Position numbers and translations under genes: made by a program. Under the pieces are notes generated by a model. The model did no database searches. It was given only the letters and a program-made list of their open reading frames with translations, and was not told where the DNA came from. From contig JBBQNP010000014.1 in the NCBI GenBank assembly GCA_038330085.1, positions 1 through 52,981 on the forward strand: a stretch of 52,981 nucleotides of DNA. The letters run 5' to 3'. Below are positions 16,417-25,665 of the stretch, in pieces (position 1 is the first letter of the stretch; each line of letters starts with the position of its first letter). This DNA comes from JAEUIA01 sp038330085. GTDB lineage: Bacteria; Planctomycetota; UBA1135; GCA-002686595.

Positions 16417-18486
16417 TCAGAACGCCATTCCGAACGAGAGGTGCACGACGTAGTCGGGGTCGCCTTCGTCGGGCGACGGATTCCACGCGGCATCGAGGCG
16501 GATCGGACCGACCGGGAACGTGTATCGGAGTCCTGCGCCGATGCCCTGCGCGTAGCCCTTGAACCGCCAGAAGTCCTCGTAGTGCGGCGTCACGTTGCCG
16601 AGGTCGTAGAAGAGTGCGCCCTCGAACCTCCCGCGCAACCTGCGCCGCATCTCGACGGAGAACACCGTGTACGCTTCGCCGCCGATCGGATTGCCGTCGT
16701 TGTCCTTCGGACCGAGCTGGCTTTCGCGGAACGAGCGCACGGTGTTTTCGCCGCCGTTGAAAAAGCGTTCCTGCAGCGGAATGATCTCGCTCGAGGTCAA
16801 CGGCGCGATCACGCCGACTTTCGCCGACCAGCCCAACACGGTCACGGCGTCGAGCGATACGAAGCCCGAGTGCTGTCCCTTCAGACGCGTGAAGTCCAGC
16901 TGCGACCCGATCACGCTCGAACCGTACTCGAGTGAACCCTTCGTGACCGAGCCCTCCGTCGGCAAGAACACGCTGTCACGCGTGTCGTACGAGACCGAGC
17001 CGAAGAACTCCGAAATGTTGACCTGCTGGGCGGCCTTCAGCGCGTCCTGGTCGAACACGGTGATGTCGCTCGAGCCTGTGCGCTTGTACTGGTAGCCGAC
17101 GGAGCCCTCGAGCTGCGTCGAGAACCTGCGCGTGAACCCGACGCCTGCTCCGATTTCCGTGCTCAGGAACGACGGCTCCTGCCGCCGGTTGCCGAACAGC
17201 GAGAGGTTGGCTACGACGTCGCTCTCGAACAGCCACGGATCGATCAACGACAACGTGCCCGTTTGCGCGATCTCGCCGACGACGCCGCGCAGGTCGAGGA
17301 TGCGCCCCGTGCCGAACAAGTTCCGGTGCCGAGCTCCGAGCGCCACGCGCAGCCTCTCGTATGAACCCCAGCCGGGCTCGACGAATGTCTCGATCGACGG
17401 ACTCTCGGCGACGTCGACGTGCACGGCGCGCACGACCGTGTCCGCCGACGCGTCTTCGTCCGCCGCCGGTATTGCTTTGATCGACACGCGGTTGAAGACA
17501 CCGCTGCGGAAGAGGTGGCCGAAGCTCTTGCGCTCGTCCTCGCGCGAGTAGACGTGACCGGGCTCGAGATCGACGCGCGAGCGCACGAACGAGGAGCGCG
17601 TCCTCACGTTTCCGTTGACATCGATCTGCCCGACGAGCACCTGCGGACCGGGCTCGACGTCGTAGGTGAGCTCCACCCTTCCGTCGGTGGAGGAAAGGCG
17701 CTTCGTGCGCACGACCTTGGCGTCCTCGAAGCCGTGATCGGCGAAGAGCTCCCCGATCTTGCCGGCGATCTCGACGGACAACCGCTCGTAGTAAGGCTTG
17801 CCGCGGTATTCGCCGACCACCTTCTCGACCAGGGCGGGGTCGAGTCGTGGATCACCACCGGTGACGGTCAGCTCGGTGACGTGGTAGAGCGTGCCTTCGC
17901 GGACATCGATGTGCAGCGTGACGTTCTTGCGCTCCGCGTCGAACTCCACGCCGGCGATCGTGACCTGCGCATCGAGGTAACCGCGCGCGTCATAGGCGAT
18001 CTGCACGTCGTCGACCGCGGCCTTCGCGCGCGACTCGACGTACCAGCGCTGGCTCGCCTCGAACAGACCCGTTGCTACCGGAGCGAAGAAGGCTTCTACC
18101 TCCTTGGCGCTGAGGGCGTTGGCTCCAGTCACATCGATTTGTGAGAGCGCCGCGCGCTGGCCCTCCTCGATCACGAAGGTCGCGAGTGGCTCTGCGCCTG
18201 CTCTCTCTTCATAGCGGTAGCTCACCTTCGCCGCGGGAAAGCCGGCGTCCAGGTACGCGCGCTCCAGGTCGAACGCGCCGTCGTCGACCGCTGACTTCTT
18301 GAACTTCGACTTGTCGAAGTCCTGGAAGAAGCGCAGAAGCGCGTCATCGAGGTCGCCTTCACCCAACTCGGAGTTGCCCTCGTACTGCACTTCGACGCCC
18401 GCGCGCTGGCGGATCGACGTCAGGCCCGAGCACGCCGCGAGGCCCAGTGCCAGCACGATCGCCAGGATGCGCGTGGTTCGCGTCAT
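16417..18486 (-). CDS. tamA: TamA/BamA-family outer membrane protein with lipoprotein signal (TamL-like)
   Basis: 689 residues. The signal peptide ends in a lipobox (LALGLAAC, Cys near 19), unusual because most TamA/BamA proteins are not lipidated. Residues about 30-360 hold repeated POTRA-like segments (ISQIDVTG-type, YHVTELTVTGG, LVGQIDVNGNVRTRSSFV). Residues 370-689 are a 16-strand type barrel with FFNGGENTVRSFRESQLGP (the Omp85 RGF-like loop) and a terminal Phe. TamA works with TamB in moving lipids and some proteins to the outer membrane. Here it overlaps tamB by 4 nt (ATGA). Lipidated TamA variants (TamL) are known from Bacteroidota. Confidence 0.9.
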   Translation of the reverse strand: MTRTTRILAIVLALGLAACSGLTSIRQRAGVEVQYEGNSELGEGDLDDALLRFFQDFDKSKFKKSAVDDGAFDLERAYLDAGFPAAKVSYRYEERAGAEPLATFVIEEGQRAALSQIDVTGANALSAKEVEAFFAPVATGLFEASQRWYVESRAKAAVDDVQIAYDARGYLDAQVTIAGVEFDAERKNVTLHIDVREGTLYHVTELTVTGGDPRLDPALVEKVVGEYRGKPYYERLSVEIAGKIGELFADHGFEDAKVVRTKRLSSTDGRVELTYDVEPGPQVLVGQIDVNGNVRTRSSFVRSRVDLEPGHVYSREDERKSFGHLFRSGVFNRVSIKAIPAADEDASADTVVRAVHVDVAESPSIETFVEPGWGSYERLRVALGARHRNLFGTGRILDLRGVVGEIAQTGTLSLIDPWLFESDVVANLSLFGNRRQEPSFLSTEIGAGVGFTRRFSTQLEGSVGYQYKRTGSSDITVFDQDALKAAQQVNISEFFGSVSYDTRDSVFLPTEGSVTKGSLEYGSSVIGSQLDFTRLKGQHSGFVSLDAVTVLGWSAKVGVIAPLTSSEIIPLQERFFNGGENTVRSFRESQLGPKDNDGNPIGGEAYTVFSVEMRRRLRGRFEGALFYDLGNVTPHYEDFWRFKGYAQGIGAGLRYTFPVGPIRLDAAWNPSPDEGDPDYVVHLSFGMAF

Positions 18487-21400
18487 CGGAATGTGTACAC
18501 GAGGCGCAGGCCGAAGTTGTAGAAGTCGTAGATGTCGCGCTCGCCGGTGACGTACAGGCCCGCGCCGCGCTCGCCCGGCTTGCCGCGCAAGCGCATGCGC
18601 ACGAGCACCGCGTCACCACCGCTCTTCGTCTGCTCAGCACCGACGATCACCTCGATGCGCTCGGCGAGGGAATCTTCGCTGCCGACCTCACCTTCACCCG
18701 AGAGCCATGCGGCCGCGACGTCGCGCGCGATGTACACAGCCACGTCGACGGCGGCGCGCTCACCGGTTGCGAGCGTGAGCCCCGAGCTCGGCGGCCGGCC
18801 GGTGAGCACGAGCAGCACGGCGTCCTCGCGCGGCAGCGGCGGCACCGAGGACACGTCGACGCGCGGGTTGTCGTACGGGCCCGTGATGTTGATCTCGACG
18901 TCGTAGCCCTGCATGTGCGCCGTCGCCTGGATGTCGAGCACGGGCACGTCGGGATCGTCGAGGCGGAACTCGATGCGACCGGAGGGGATGCGCAGCGTGC
19001 CCGACGGCAGGAGCACCCGCGACGGCTCGAGGACGATCGTGCCACGCAGCTCGGGCAGATCTCCGCGACCCTGCAAGCGCAGATCCGGCGAGAGCTCCGC
19101 GTGCACGACGTTGTTGGCGACCACGAAGGGCGTCGCCGATGTGACGTGCAGGTCGAGCTTCATGTTCGAGAACGGCGGCTCTTGCAGCGAGAAGAGCTGG
19201 AACCCGCGCCGTCCCGTCGTCGCGCGCGCTCGCGTGGACACGGTCAGGAAGTCGAACTTGCGCGAGTAGCGCGCGTCGCGCAGGGCCAAGTCTCCCGACA
19301 GCTCGAGTGCGCCGATCGGGCCCTTCAGCGTCAACTTCGCGTCCGCGCGCACCGTCACGTCGCTCTCGCGCCACAGCAGGACGCTCTGGCCTTCGAACGA
19401 AAGATCGACCTTGGGTTCGGGATCGAAGACGAGCATCTCGCCGCTCATGTGGAACGGCGCGCCGCCCAGCTCTCCGGCGAGCTCGTCGATCACGAGACGC
19501 GCGCCGTCGAAGTGCACGTGCCCCGTTACGCCGGCGATCGACGGCAGGTTCGTCGTCGTGCGAATCTCACCATCCTCGAGCGAGGCTTCGCCTTCGAGCC
19601 GCGGATGGCTCACGGTCCCTGCGATGCGCAACGTCGCACTCGCGCGTCCGCCGGTGCGGCGCAGTGCGCGCACGCGCAGGGCGAGCGGCGCGAGATCGAC
19701 CGCCTCGAGCTTCACCGATGCGTCGAGCGGTGCGTCCTGGATCGAGCCGCTCGCGCCTTCGAGCCACGCGCGCGCATCGAGCGGCGCACCGATCGAGCCC
19801 GTGGCTTCGATGTCGGCGGGCGTCGATCCATCCGACGTCACGAGGTGTAGGGCCGCTTTCTCGATGTGCACGTCGTCGGCGAGCACCAAGTGCAAGCTCG
19901 CGCTCGTCGGCCCCATTCCCTCGAGGGGTGCCCAGGCCGACGCCGTCACCTGTTCCGCATCGAATCCGACCGACCCACGCACGTCCGACCACGTGCCCTT
20001 CAGGTCGAGCGCACCGTGCAACGCGCCGCGCAGGCTGCTCCAGGCTTCGGGCAACGGCAGCACGGCAACGTCGTCCGCATCGATCTTCGCAGAGATCTCG
20101 AGTGGACCGTCGGGATACCGGCGAGCGCCGAACGGATCGAGTGGGAACGAAGCGTGGACGGAGGCCGTCGCGGGGTTGGCGGTGCGCACGCCTTCGAGCC
20201 CGATGGGATCGCCGCGCAGCTCGAGCTTCTCGATCTCGACGCGGCGATCCACGAGCGACGCCTTCCACGCGAGCGTCGCCGTCGACGGAGACGTCGGATC
20301 GATGCCCGTGCCCTGCGCCGAGCCGCTCGTCACGATTTCGATCGAGCCCGGCTGCCACTGAGCCGAGACGTCGGCGTCGAGCTGCGTGTCGCGCGGCAGC
20401 CAGTTCTGGACGCGCTGGAGCAAAAAGCGCGGCAGGATCCCGATCGCGTGCACGTCGGCGCAGCCCATGTCTTGCGACCACGACACGTCGGCCGTGAGCG
20501 ATCCCGCCGCGCCGGCGAGGACCAGGTCGCGCACCGCGATGTCGTGTCGCGACACGTCGATGGTCGCGCGTCGAGCCAGCGAACTCGTCTCGTCGACAAG
20601 GTGCAGCACGAGCTCGTCGAGCACGATGCGCCACTGTCCCGCCGCCTTGTCGAGCGCTTCGAGTGAACCGGCGAGGCGCGCGCTGAGGCTGCCCGATCGG
20701 CCGGCGGCGCGCACGATGCGGATCTGGCCCTTCTCCGCGCGGGCGTCGAGTACGAACCCCTCGACGTCGAGATCGCGCCACACAAGATTGTTCGCACGCA
20801 CCGTCAACGTGCCGTCGAGCGCGTTCAAAGTCCCGTCCGCGCGCGCCTGCACGCGCAGCGCCCCGCTCGGCAACACCGTCGGTGCGAGCTGTTCGAGGTC
20901 GGATACGTCGGCCTCGAGGTGGGCACCGTTCAGCCGCTTTTCGGCGAACACGTACAGTCCGCCGCCCGACAGCGTGCCCAGCGAAGAGCGCGCTTCGAGC
21001 GCCGTCACGTCGATCCGCTCCTGCGTCAGATCGGCCGAGACGTTCACTTCGTCGAATCGGGTGTCGCGCACGATCAGATCGTGTGCGACCAGACCGATCT
21101 CGCCGCGCGGCCCTTTCGGATCTCCACGCAACCGCACGTGGCCTGTCACCACTCCGCCCTGGAGAGGCAGATCGCCCAGCAGGTCGCCGGCCAGGATGCG
21201 CGATGTGGCCGATGCATCCTCGAGGTCGACGTCGAGCGCGAGGTCCAACCGGTCATCGAACAAGATCGCGCGCGGACCGTCGTGCAACGGTACGCGCCCG
21301 ACTTGCAACGTGACCTTGTTGCCTTGCGTGCTGAACGTTCCGTCCTCGACGTTGAGCGTGTCGCCGATCAGCGTCGCGCGAAACGCCAGACGGTGCGGCG

Positions 21401-23069
21401 GAAGCTCTCCGATGGTCGACCCCGGCTCGCTCGCGCGCGCGATCGCCGGCAGGTCGCGCAGCTCGGCCCGGATCTGCGCCGTCGTGTACTGCAACACCGT
21501 GCACGGATCGATCGGCAGAGGCGGAAGGTGCGCGAGCGGGATGAAGACCGTGTTCGCGCCCTGCACGATCACCGTGTCCTGCAGCACGAGCGCGTCCGGT
21601 CCCAGGTGCACACGTCCCGCCAACAGCTCCGCCTGTCGACCCCGATACGCAAGGTCGACGGCCGTGAAGCGGCTGTCCACCACGAACGCCCTGGCGTCGA
21701 GCAACGGCACCGTCACGTCCGCATGGGCGTCGAAGCGCGCTTCCGCGTCGGTCGCTGCGCCGAACATCGCCAGGATCGGGCCGAGGTGCACGCCCTTGCC
21801 CTCGATGCTCCCGCGCACCACCGTTCCACCCAGCGCCGCCTTCAAGTGCAACGGTCCGACCGGCGCGTCGCCCGGCAGCGGAAGCACGCCCGACACTTCG
21901 ATGTCCTGCGCGAGCAACTGTCCGAGATCGCCGACGTCCGCTTCGACCCACGCCGTCGTGTGATCGAGGAACGAGCACCCGTCGTAGGGGGGACGCGGCA
22001 GCAGACCTTGCGCGGACACGGCATCCGCGCCGTGGACCACGACCAGGCGTTCCACCGCGAAATCATCCGCGCGCGCCACAACCCTCCCGTCGATCGAGTC
22101 GAAGTCCCTTCCGAACAGATGCACACCGCGGGCAGCGAGGTCGACGCTCCCTTCGAATGCGATCGGTCGTCGCAGCGGAACACGCACGTCGACATCCAGG
22201 TCGGCACGTCCTGCGAGCCCGGCCCAAGGCGTCGCGAAAAAGGCGTGCAGAGCAGCGCCGACATCCAACCCTTTCACCCGTGCCTGGGCCGCCAGCACGC
22301 CGCCATCGACCTTCAGCTCGATCCTGCCCGTGCCTTCGAAGCCGTGCACCTGCGCCTCCAGGTCGAAGCGGCCCGCGTGCGCTCGCGAGAGATCGCCGCT
22401 CGCGTGATCCAACTGCACCCGCGGATCCCAAGCACCCGACTGCACCTCGAACCGACCGCCCTCCATCAGCACACGCAGGTCGAGCGGGTGCGCGACATCC
22501 ACGACGCCGTCCTTCCAGGCCAACTGCGTCGCGTGGACTTCGACGCGGTTGTCCGCCAAATGCAGCGAACCCGAAGTCAGCGCGACCGAGCGATCCTCAT
22601 CCAGATGCACCACTGCGCTCACGATCGAAACGTCCGTCAGCGGCAGCGAGCGCGGCAACTGGATCGAGCCGGATCCGGACGCGGAGCCGCCACCTGCGGC
22701 GAACGGACCGACTTCGGCTTCCAAACCGAGCACGCGCACACGCTTCACGCCCGCCAAGTTGCCGCGCGCCAGCGTCCACACGTCGAACCCGACCTCGATC
22801 CGACTGGCCTTCACATCGATGTCGGGCACGCGCCGCGCGCTCAAGCCCCCGATCTCCAATCCTGAAACGCCCTTCACTTCGAGCGACGTCCACGTCACCT
22901 GAATCCCGTTGCTCGCCGCCACCCGTTCGAGGGCCCACGACACGATCGAAGTGCGAAACAGCCAGGCCAAGCCCAGCACTGCCACCAGACCGACGACGAT
23001 CCGGACCGTGATGACGAGGGCTCGCCGTCCACGCCGGCCCACACTGTTCATGGCTCCGGATTGCGTCAC
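18483..23069 (-). CDS. tamB: TamB/AsmA-like inter-membrane bridge protein
   Basis: 1528 residues; ATG 23051 is an alternative start 6 codons in. One N-terminal transmembrane helix (ALVITVRIVVGLVAVLGLAW) is followed by about 1,450 residues of repeating beta-strand pattern, typical of the hydrophobic-groove bridge. The C terminus has the DUF490 hallmarks VDVSSVPPLPREDAVLLVL and TGRPPSS. TamB spans the periplasm and shuttles phospholipids. It lies directly upstream of the tamA-like gene, translationally coupled. Length is close to the family norm (about 1,250-1,550). Confidence 0.92.
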   Translation of the reverse strand: MTQSGAMNSVGRRGRRALVITVRIVVGLVAVLGLAWLFRTSIVSWALERVAASNGIQVTWTSLEVKGVSGLEIGGLSARRVPDIDVKASRIEVGFDVWTLARGNLAGVKRVRVLGLEAEVGPFAAGGGSASGSGSIQLPRSLPLTDVSIVSAVVHLDEDRSVALTSGSLHLADNRVEVHATQLAWKDGVVDVAHPLDLRVLMEGGRFEVQSGAWDPRVQLDHASGDLSRAHAGRFDLEAQVHGFEGTGRIELKVDGGVLAAQARVKGLDVGAALHAFFATPWAGLAGRADLDVDVRVPLRRPIAFEGSVDLAARGVHLFGRDFDSIDGRVVARADDFAVERLVVVHGADAVSAQGLLPRPPYDGCSFLDHTTAWVEADVGDLGQLLAQDIEVSGVLPLPGDAPVGPLHLKAALGGTVVRGSIEGKGVHLGPILAMFGAATDAEARFDAHADVTVPLLDARAFVVDSRFTAVDLAYRGRQAELLAGRVHLGPDALVLQDTVIVQGANTVFIPLAHLPPLPIDPCTVLQYTTAQIRAELRDLPAIARASEPGSTIGELPPHRLAFRATLIGDTLNVEDGTFSTQGNKVTLQVGRVPLHDGPRAILFDDRLDLALDVDLEDASATSRILAGDLLGDLPLQGGVVTGHVRLRGDPKGPRGEIGLVAHDLIVRDTRFDEVNVSADLTQERIDVTALEARSSLGTLSGGGLYVFAEKRLNGAHLEADVSDLEQLAPTVLPSGALRVQARADGTLNALDGTLTVRANNLVWRDLDVEGFVLDARAEKGQIRIVRAAGRSGSLSARLAGSLEALDKAAGQWRIVLDELVLHLVDETSSLARRATIDVSRHDIAVRDLVLAGAAGSLTADVSWSQDMGCADVHAIGILPRFLLQRVQNWLPRDTQLDADVSAQWQPGSIEIVTSGSAQGTGIDPTSPSTATLAWKASLVDRRVEIEKLELRGDPIGLEGVRTANPATASVHASFPLDPFGARRYPDGPLEISAKIDADDVAVLPLPEAWSSLRGALHGALDLKGTWSDVRGSVGFDAEQVTASAWAPLEGMGPTSASLHLVLADDVHIEKAALHLVTSDGSTPADIEATGSIGAPLDARAWLEGASGSIQDAPLDASVKLEAVDLAPLALRVRALRRTGGRASATLRIAGTVSHPRLEGEASLEDGEIRTTTNLPSIAGVTGHVHFDGARLVIDELAGELGGAPFHMSGEMLVFDPEPKVDLSFEGQSVLLWRESDVTVRADAKLTLKGPIGALELSGDLALRDARYSRKFDFLTVSTRARATTGRRGFQLFSLQEPPFSNMKLDLHVTSATPFVVANNVVHAELSPDLRLQGRGDLPELRGTIVLEPSRVLLPSGTLRIPSGRIEFRLDDPDVPVLDIQATAHMQGYDVEINITGPYDNPRVDVSSVPPLPREDAVLLVLTGRPPSSGLTLATGERAAVDVAVYIARDVAAAWLSGEGEVGSEDSLAERIEVIVGAEQTKSGGDAVLVRMRLRGKPGERGAGLYVTGERDIYDFYNFGLRLVYTFR

Positions 23070-23552
23070 GTCGGGCGCTCGATTCGCCTCGCGAGGCTCA
23101 GAGCGTGCATGTTGTAGCCCACCCCGCGCTTCACGGGCAATCGACGAGCCGGACCCAGACCTCGCAACCCAAGACCCCTACGAGCTCGACTTGATTCAAC
23201 GCGCCCGCCACTCTCCGCACGACGCTGCCAGTTCCGCGACCCTTCCCACACCCGGACTCACAACAACATCTGCACCGAGAACATTCGCGCGCCCGCCCGC
23301 GGCCGCTTCAAGCCCAGACGAACCGCCCCAATCAACCGCCCACCCGGAACCGCCCACACCATCCGCCCAGATCCACGCCCAGCACCACACGAACGCCTGC
23401 AGCCGCGCCGCACGCAACCGCGCCGCACGCAATCCAACTCACGATCGCGCTCGCGCCCTATCGCTTGCACAGCCTCATTTCCCCTGGGCACGACCACCAC
23501 CCCACGGCCCAACCCGATGCTGCCCCTCGCCTTCACCCCGACCCCCATTGAT
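23070..23552. other. Non-coding gap, C-rich on +, no gene recognised
   Basis: The sense strand for the minus-oriented neighbours is strongly G-rich here. Open frames exist because stops are rare in such sequence, but none shows a fold, family motif or normal codon use. It forms the leader of tamB and contains no repeat that I can match elsewhere. Confidence 0.55.
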
Positions 23553-23639
23553 GGGGCCGGCGCGGACCTCGACCGGTACTCCGGTCGAGCCCCGCGCCGG
23601 TCGCCCCCGCGCCGTAGGCGCGGAACAACTTGCCGTTGC
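23553..23639 (-). repeat. Intergenic hairpin element, module A, copy R3
   Basis: Matches copy R4 (44762-44848) at 83 of 87 bases without gaps. Hairpin 1 lies at 23607-23623 and hairpin 2 at 23568-23589 (9-bp stem CTCGACCGG/CCGGTCGAG on + , loop TACT). Module B is absent. Both flanking genes (anti-sigma and tamB) read on minus, as does the element. Confidence 0.85.
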
Positions 23640-23804
23640 GGATCAGCTCCTCGTTGCGCTCATGATGGGAGCCTGTCTGCGTTTCACACCGCTCCCCTCA
23701 CGCACTTCAATCTTCTCGATGGGGGACCGGCACCGATCATCCCCCGCGACCTACCGGAACGCGCGAAAACCCGGAGCGGAATGGCCCCTATTCCAGTTGG
23801 ACAC

Positions 23805-23955
23805 CGCACCACTCTCGACCACGGACACACGAGACCTTTCCGAGTCTTCGGCGCGAGTCCACCCAGGCTATGCCGTCGACGGACGAGACCGTGCGTCGCC
23901 TAATCAAGTCGTCCCTCGGTCATCACCCATCCCGGCGGATCAAGCCGAGCTGCCT
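23805..23955 (-). repeat. Dispersed repeat module C, copy C3
   Basis: Minus-strand counterpart of 10511-10660; the best block is 23913-23867 (42 of 47 bases identical to 10548-10594). It precedes copy R3 in the direction of transcription, whereas at 10 kb module A comes first. The remaining 165 nt up to the anti-sigma stop at 24121 show nothing I recognise. Confidence 0.75.
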
Positions 23956-24120
23956 AGCCCCTGCGAGCTACCTCTGCGCCATCGCCGCCCGCTCACAGCT
24001 TGATTCGACGACCCGCGAGTTCATCACCATGCGACCACCAGCGAACAAAACCGGTGTCGGCGAGCCACTACCCAAACACCCATCGCCGGGACCACAGGCA
24101 ACCCGCACCATTCACCTCCC

Positions 24121-24762
24121 TCACTCCACCAACCGATCGCTCGTCGACGACGTCAACAACAACACACACCCCGTCTCCGTCGACTGCACCCCATGTCGAC
24201 TCCCCGTCGCCGCGCGTTGATAATCCCCCGCGCCCATCTTCAGCTCGCCGACCCTCAAATCCCCCGACACCACGAAGCACTCTTCCTCGCCAGCATGCAC
24301 GTGCGCCGGATACGAACTACCCGCCCGCATCCTGACCATCATCGTCACCCGACCCTTCTCGTGGTCGACGAACAACCTCCGCGCTTCGACGCCCTCGAAC
24401 CCCGTCGGCTCGAACGCGCTCTCCAGCGCTCCAAGGAAGTTGAACCCGCCCTCCCGCACCGCCGCGGTCGTGTGTTTCCAACCCTTCCACACCTGCTTCT
24501 CACCCGTCACATCGGCACCCGAGCCCGTCCTTCGAATCCTCTCCAGAACCCGGCTCCACAACTCCTCCGGAACCGCCTCCACCGGCGACAACCGCGTCAG
24601 CTCGCGCGCCGACGCAGCGAGCGACGAGACCTCCCTTCGGCAGACCTCGCACTCGATCGCATGCAACCGCCACACGCGCGCCTCCTCTTCCTCGAGTGAG
24701 CCGAGCACGTACAGCGCAGCCGTCTCTCGCAGATCGTCGTCCAGAAATTCGTGCGCGTTCAT
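24121..24762 (-). CDS. ChrR-like zinc/cupin anti-sigma factor
   Basis: 213 residues from ATG 24762, which shares one base with the sigma stop (TGATG). The N-terminal anti-sigma domain has LHAIECEVCRREV, the H-x3-C-x2-C zinc site of ZAS anti-sigma factors. The C-terminal half is a cupin: YPAHVHAGEEECFVVSGDLR, then GDYQRAATGSRHGVQS, matching the metal-binding cupin motifs. The family model is ChrR of Rhodobacter, which releases its sigma under singlet oxygen or related oxidants. Soluble, cytoplasmic. The last 60 codons on the sense strand turn G/T-rich. Confidence 0.9.
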   Translation of the reverse strand: MNAHEFLDDDLRETAALYVLGSLEEEEARVWRLHAIECEVCRREVSSLAASARELTRLSPVEAVPEELWSRVLERIRRTGSGADVTGEKQVWKGWKHTTAAVREGGFNFLGALESAFEPTGFEGVEARRLFVDHEKGRVTMMVRMRAGSSYPAHVHAGEEECFVVSGDLRVGELKMGAGDYQRAATGSRHGVQSTETGCVLLLTSSTSDRLVE

Positions 24763-25340
24763 CACGTCACCTCTCCTTCGAAAGTCATGAGCGCCGAGCG
24801 TAGCGCGGCCAATCCGGATCGAATCCTCGTCTTGACGGTGCCGAGCGGCTGACCGAACGCAGCCGCGATCTCGGTGTGCGACAACCCGCCGAAGAAGGCC
24901 GCCACGACGACCTTCCGTTGCTCTCCCGGCAGCTCGTCGAGAGCGCTCTGGATCACGTCCGCCCGATCGTTCGTCGCAGCGCGTCGCAACGGCGATTCGG
25001 ACGGATCGACGAAGGCCTCGACCTCCGTGTCGGACAGGTCCGCCTCGCGCGACTGGTGGCGTTGGCGCTGTCTGCGCAAATCGATCGCGCGCGTGCGCGC
25101 CAGGGTGCAGACCCACGTCGATGCAGACCCTTTTTGCACGTCGAAGCGCGCGGCTTGTCGCCATACCTGAGCGAACACGTCGACGACGGCTTCCTCGGCG
25201 ACGGCGCGATCGCGCAGGATCTGCTGCGCGATGCCGAGGACGCGCGGGGCGAGCGCGTCGTACACGAGCTTCAACGACGCCTCTTCTCCGTTCGCGACGC
25301 GCGCGAGACAGTCGGCGAGCTCGGCGTCCTTCAGGTGCAT
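24762..25340 (-). CDS. ECF RNA polymerase sigma factor (partner of ChrR-like anti-sigma)
   Basis: 192 residues. The start at ATG 25340 is chosen because GGAGAAG sits 6 nt upstream; an in-frame extension to 25478 looks non-coding. Region 2 spans about 25-90 (LGIAQQILRDRAVAEEAVVDVFAQVWRQA, written here only as a location guide: residues 34-62). Region 4 spans about 125-185 with LPGEQRKVVVAAFFGGLSHT and the helix-turn-helix GTVKTRIRSGL. The pairing with a ZAS-cupin protein puts it with the RpoE/SigK-like ECF groups. The divergent DUF4331 operon is the likely target. Confidence 0.92.
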   Translation of the reverse strand: MHLKDAELADCLARVANGEEASLKLVYDALAPRVLGIAQQILRDRAVAEEAVVDVFAQVWRQAARFDVQKGSASTWVCTLARTRAIDLRRQRQRHQSREADLSDTEVEAFVDPSESPLRRAATNDRADVIQSALDELPGEQRKVVVAAFFGGLSHTEIAAAFGQPLGTVKTRIRSGLAALRSALMTFEGEVT

Positions 25341-25665
25341 GTCAGACTTCTCCGCGTCATGTCCCTGCTCGCCACGACCCAGCTCCCAATCGCGACTCGA
25401 CGCTCCGCGGTCGAGCTCCGCCGAGTGGCCGTTGCGCGCTTTGTGGCAAGGTTGTCGGCCGTTCTGGTGCTCGTCCATGGTTCGAGTACGTGCCCAGCAG
25501 GTTCATTGGATTTGTACAAACGCGCCGAAGATTGTGACAGCCTCGGATCCCCTGCGCGCCGTGGTTTTCTGCAATCCGGCCGCAATGCAAGGCTCGTAGC
25601 GGAGGGTGGCGCTCACAGGGTCCGTTGGTCGACCTCAGGCGCTCTCCAACCCTCGAGACACCGCC
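25341..25665. promoter_or_regulatory. Divergent control region between ECF sigma and DUF4331 operons
   Basis: 325 nt without a gene between divergent starts. It has a low-GC pocket with a perfect 10-nt palindrome TTTGTACAAA at 25511-25520. I could not find a convincing TGATCC-type ECF -35 with a matching -10, nor a clear housekeeping promoter, so promoter positions are not called. Confidence 0.4.

Noticed and set aside
16403..16420. Bidirectional terminator between convergent genes
   Set aside because: Only 7 nt separate the stops and no hairpin with a T-run is visible there.
23553..23660. A conserved short protein in the repeats (NGKLFRAYGA on minus in R3 and R4)
   Set aside because: The two copies are too similar in DNA to judge coding, and copies R1 and R2 do not keep the reading; hairpin pairing explains the conservation better.
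25470..25510. A tRNA, from the string GGTTCGAGTAC
   Set aside because: The T-arm does not pair (the base after the loop is not C) and no acceptor or D-arm fits.
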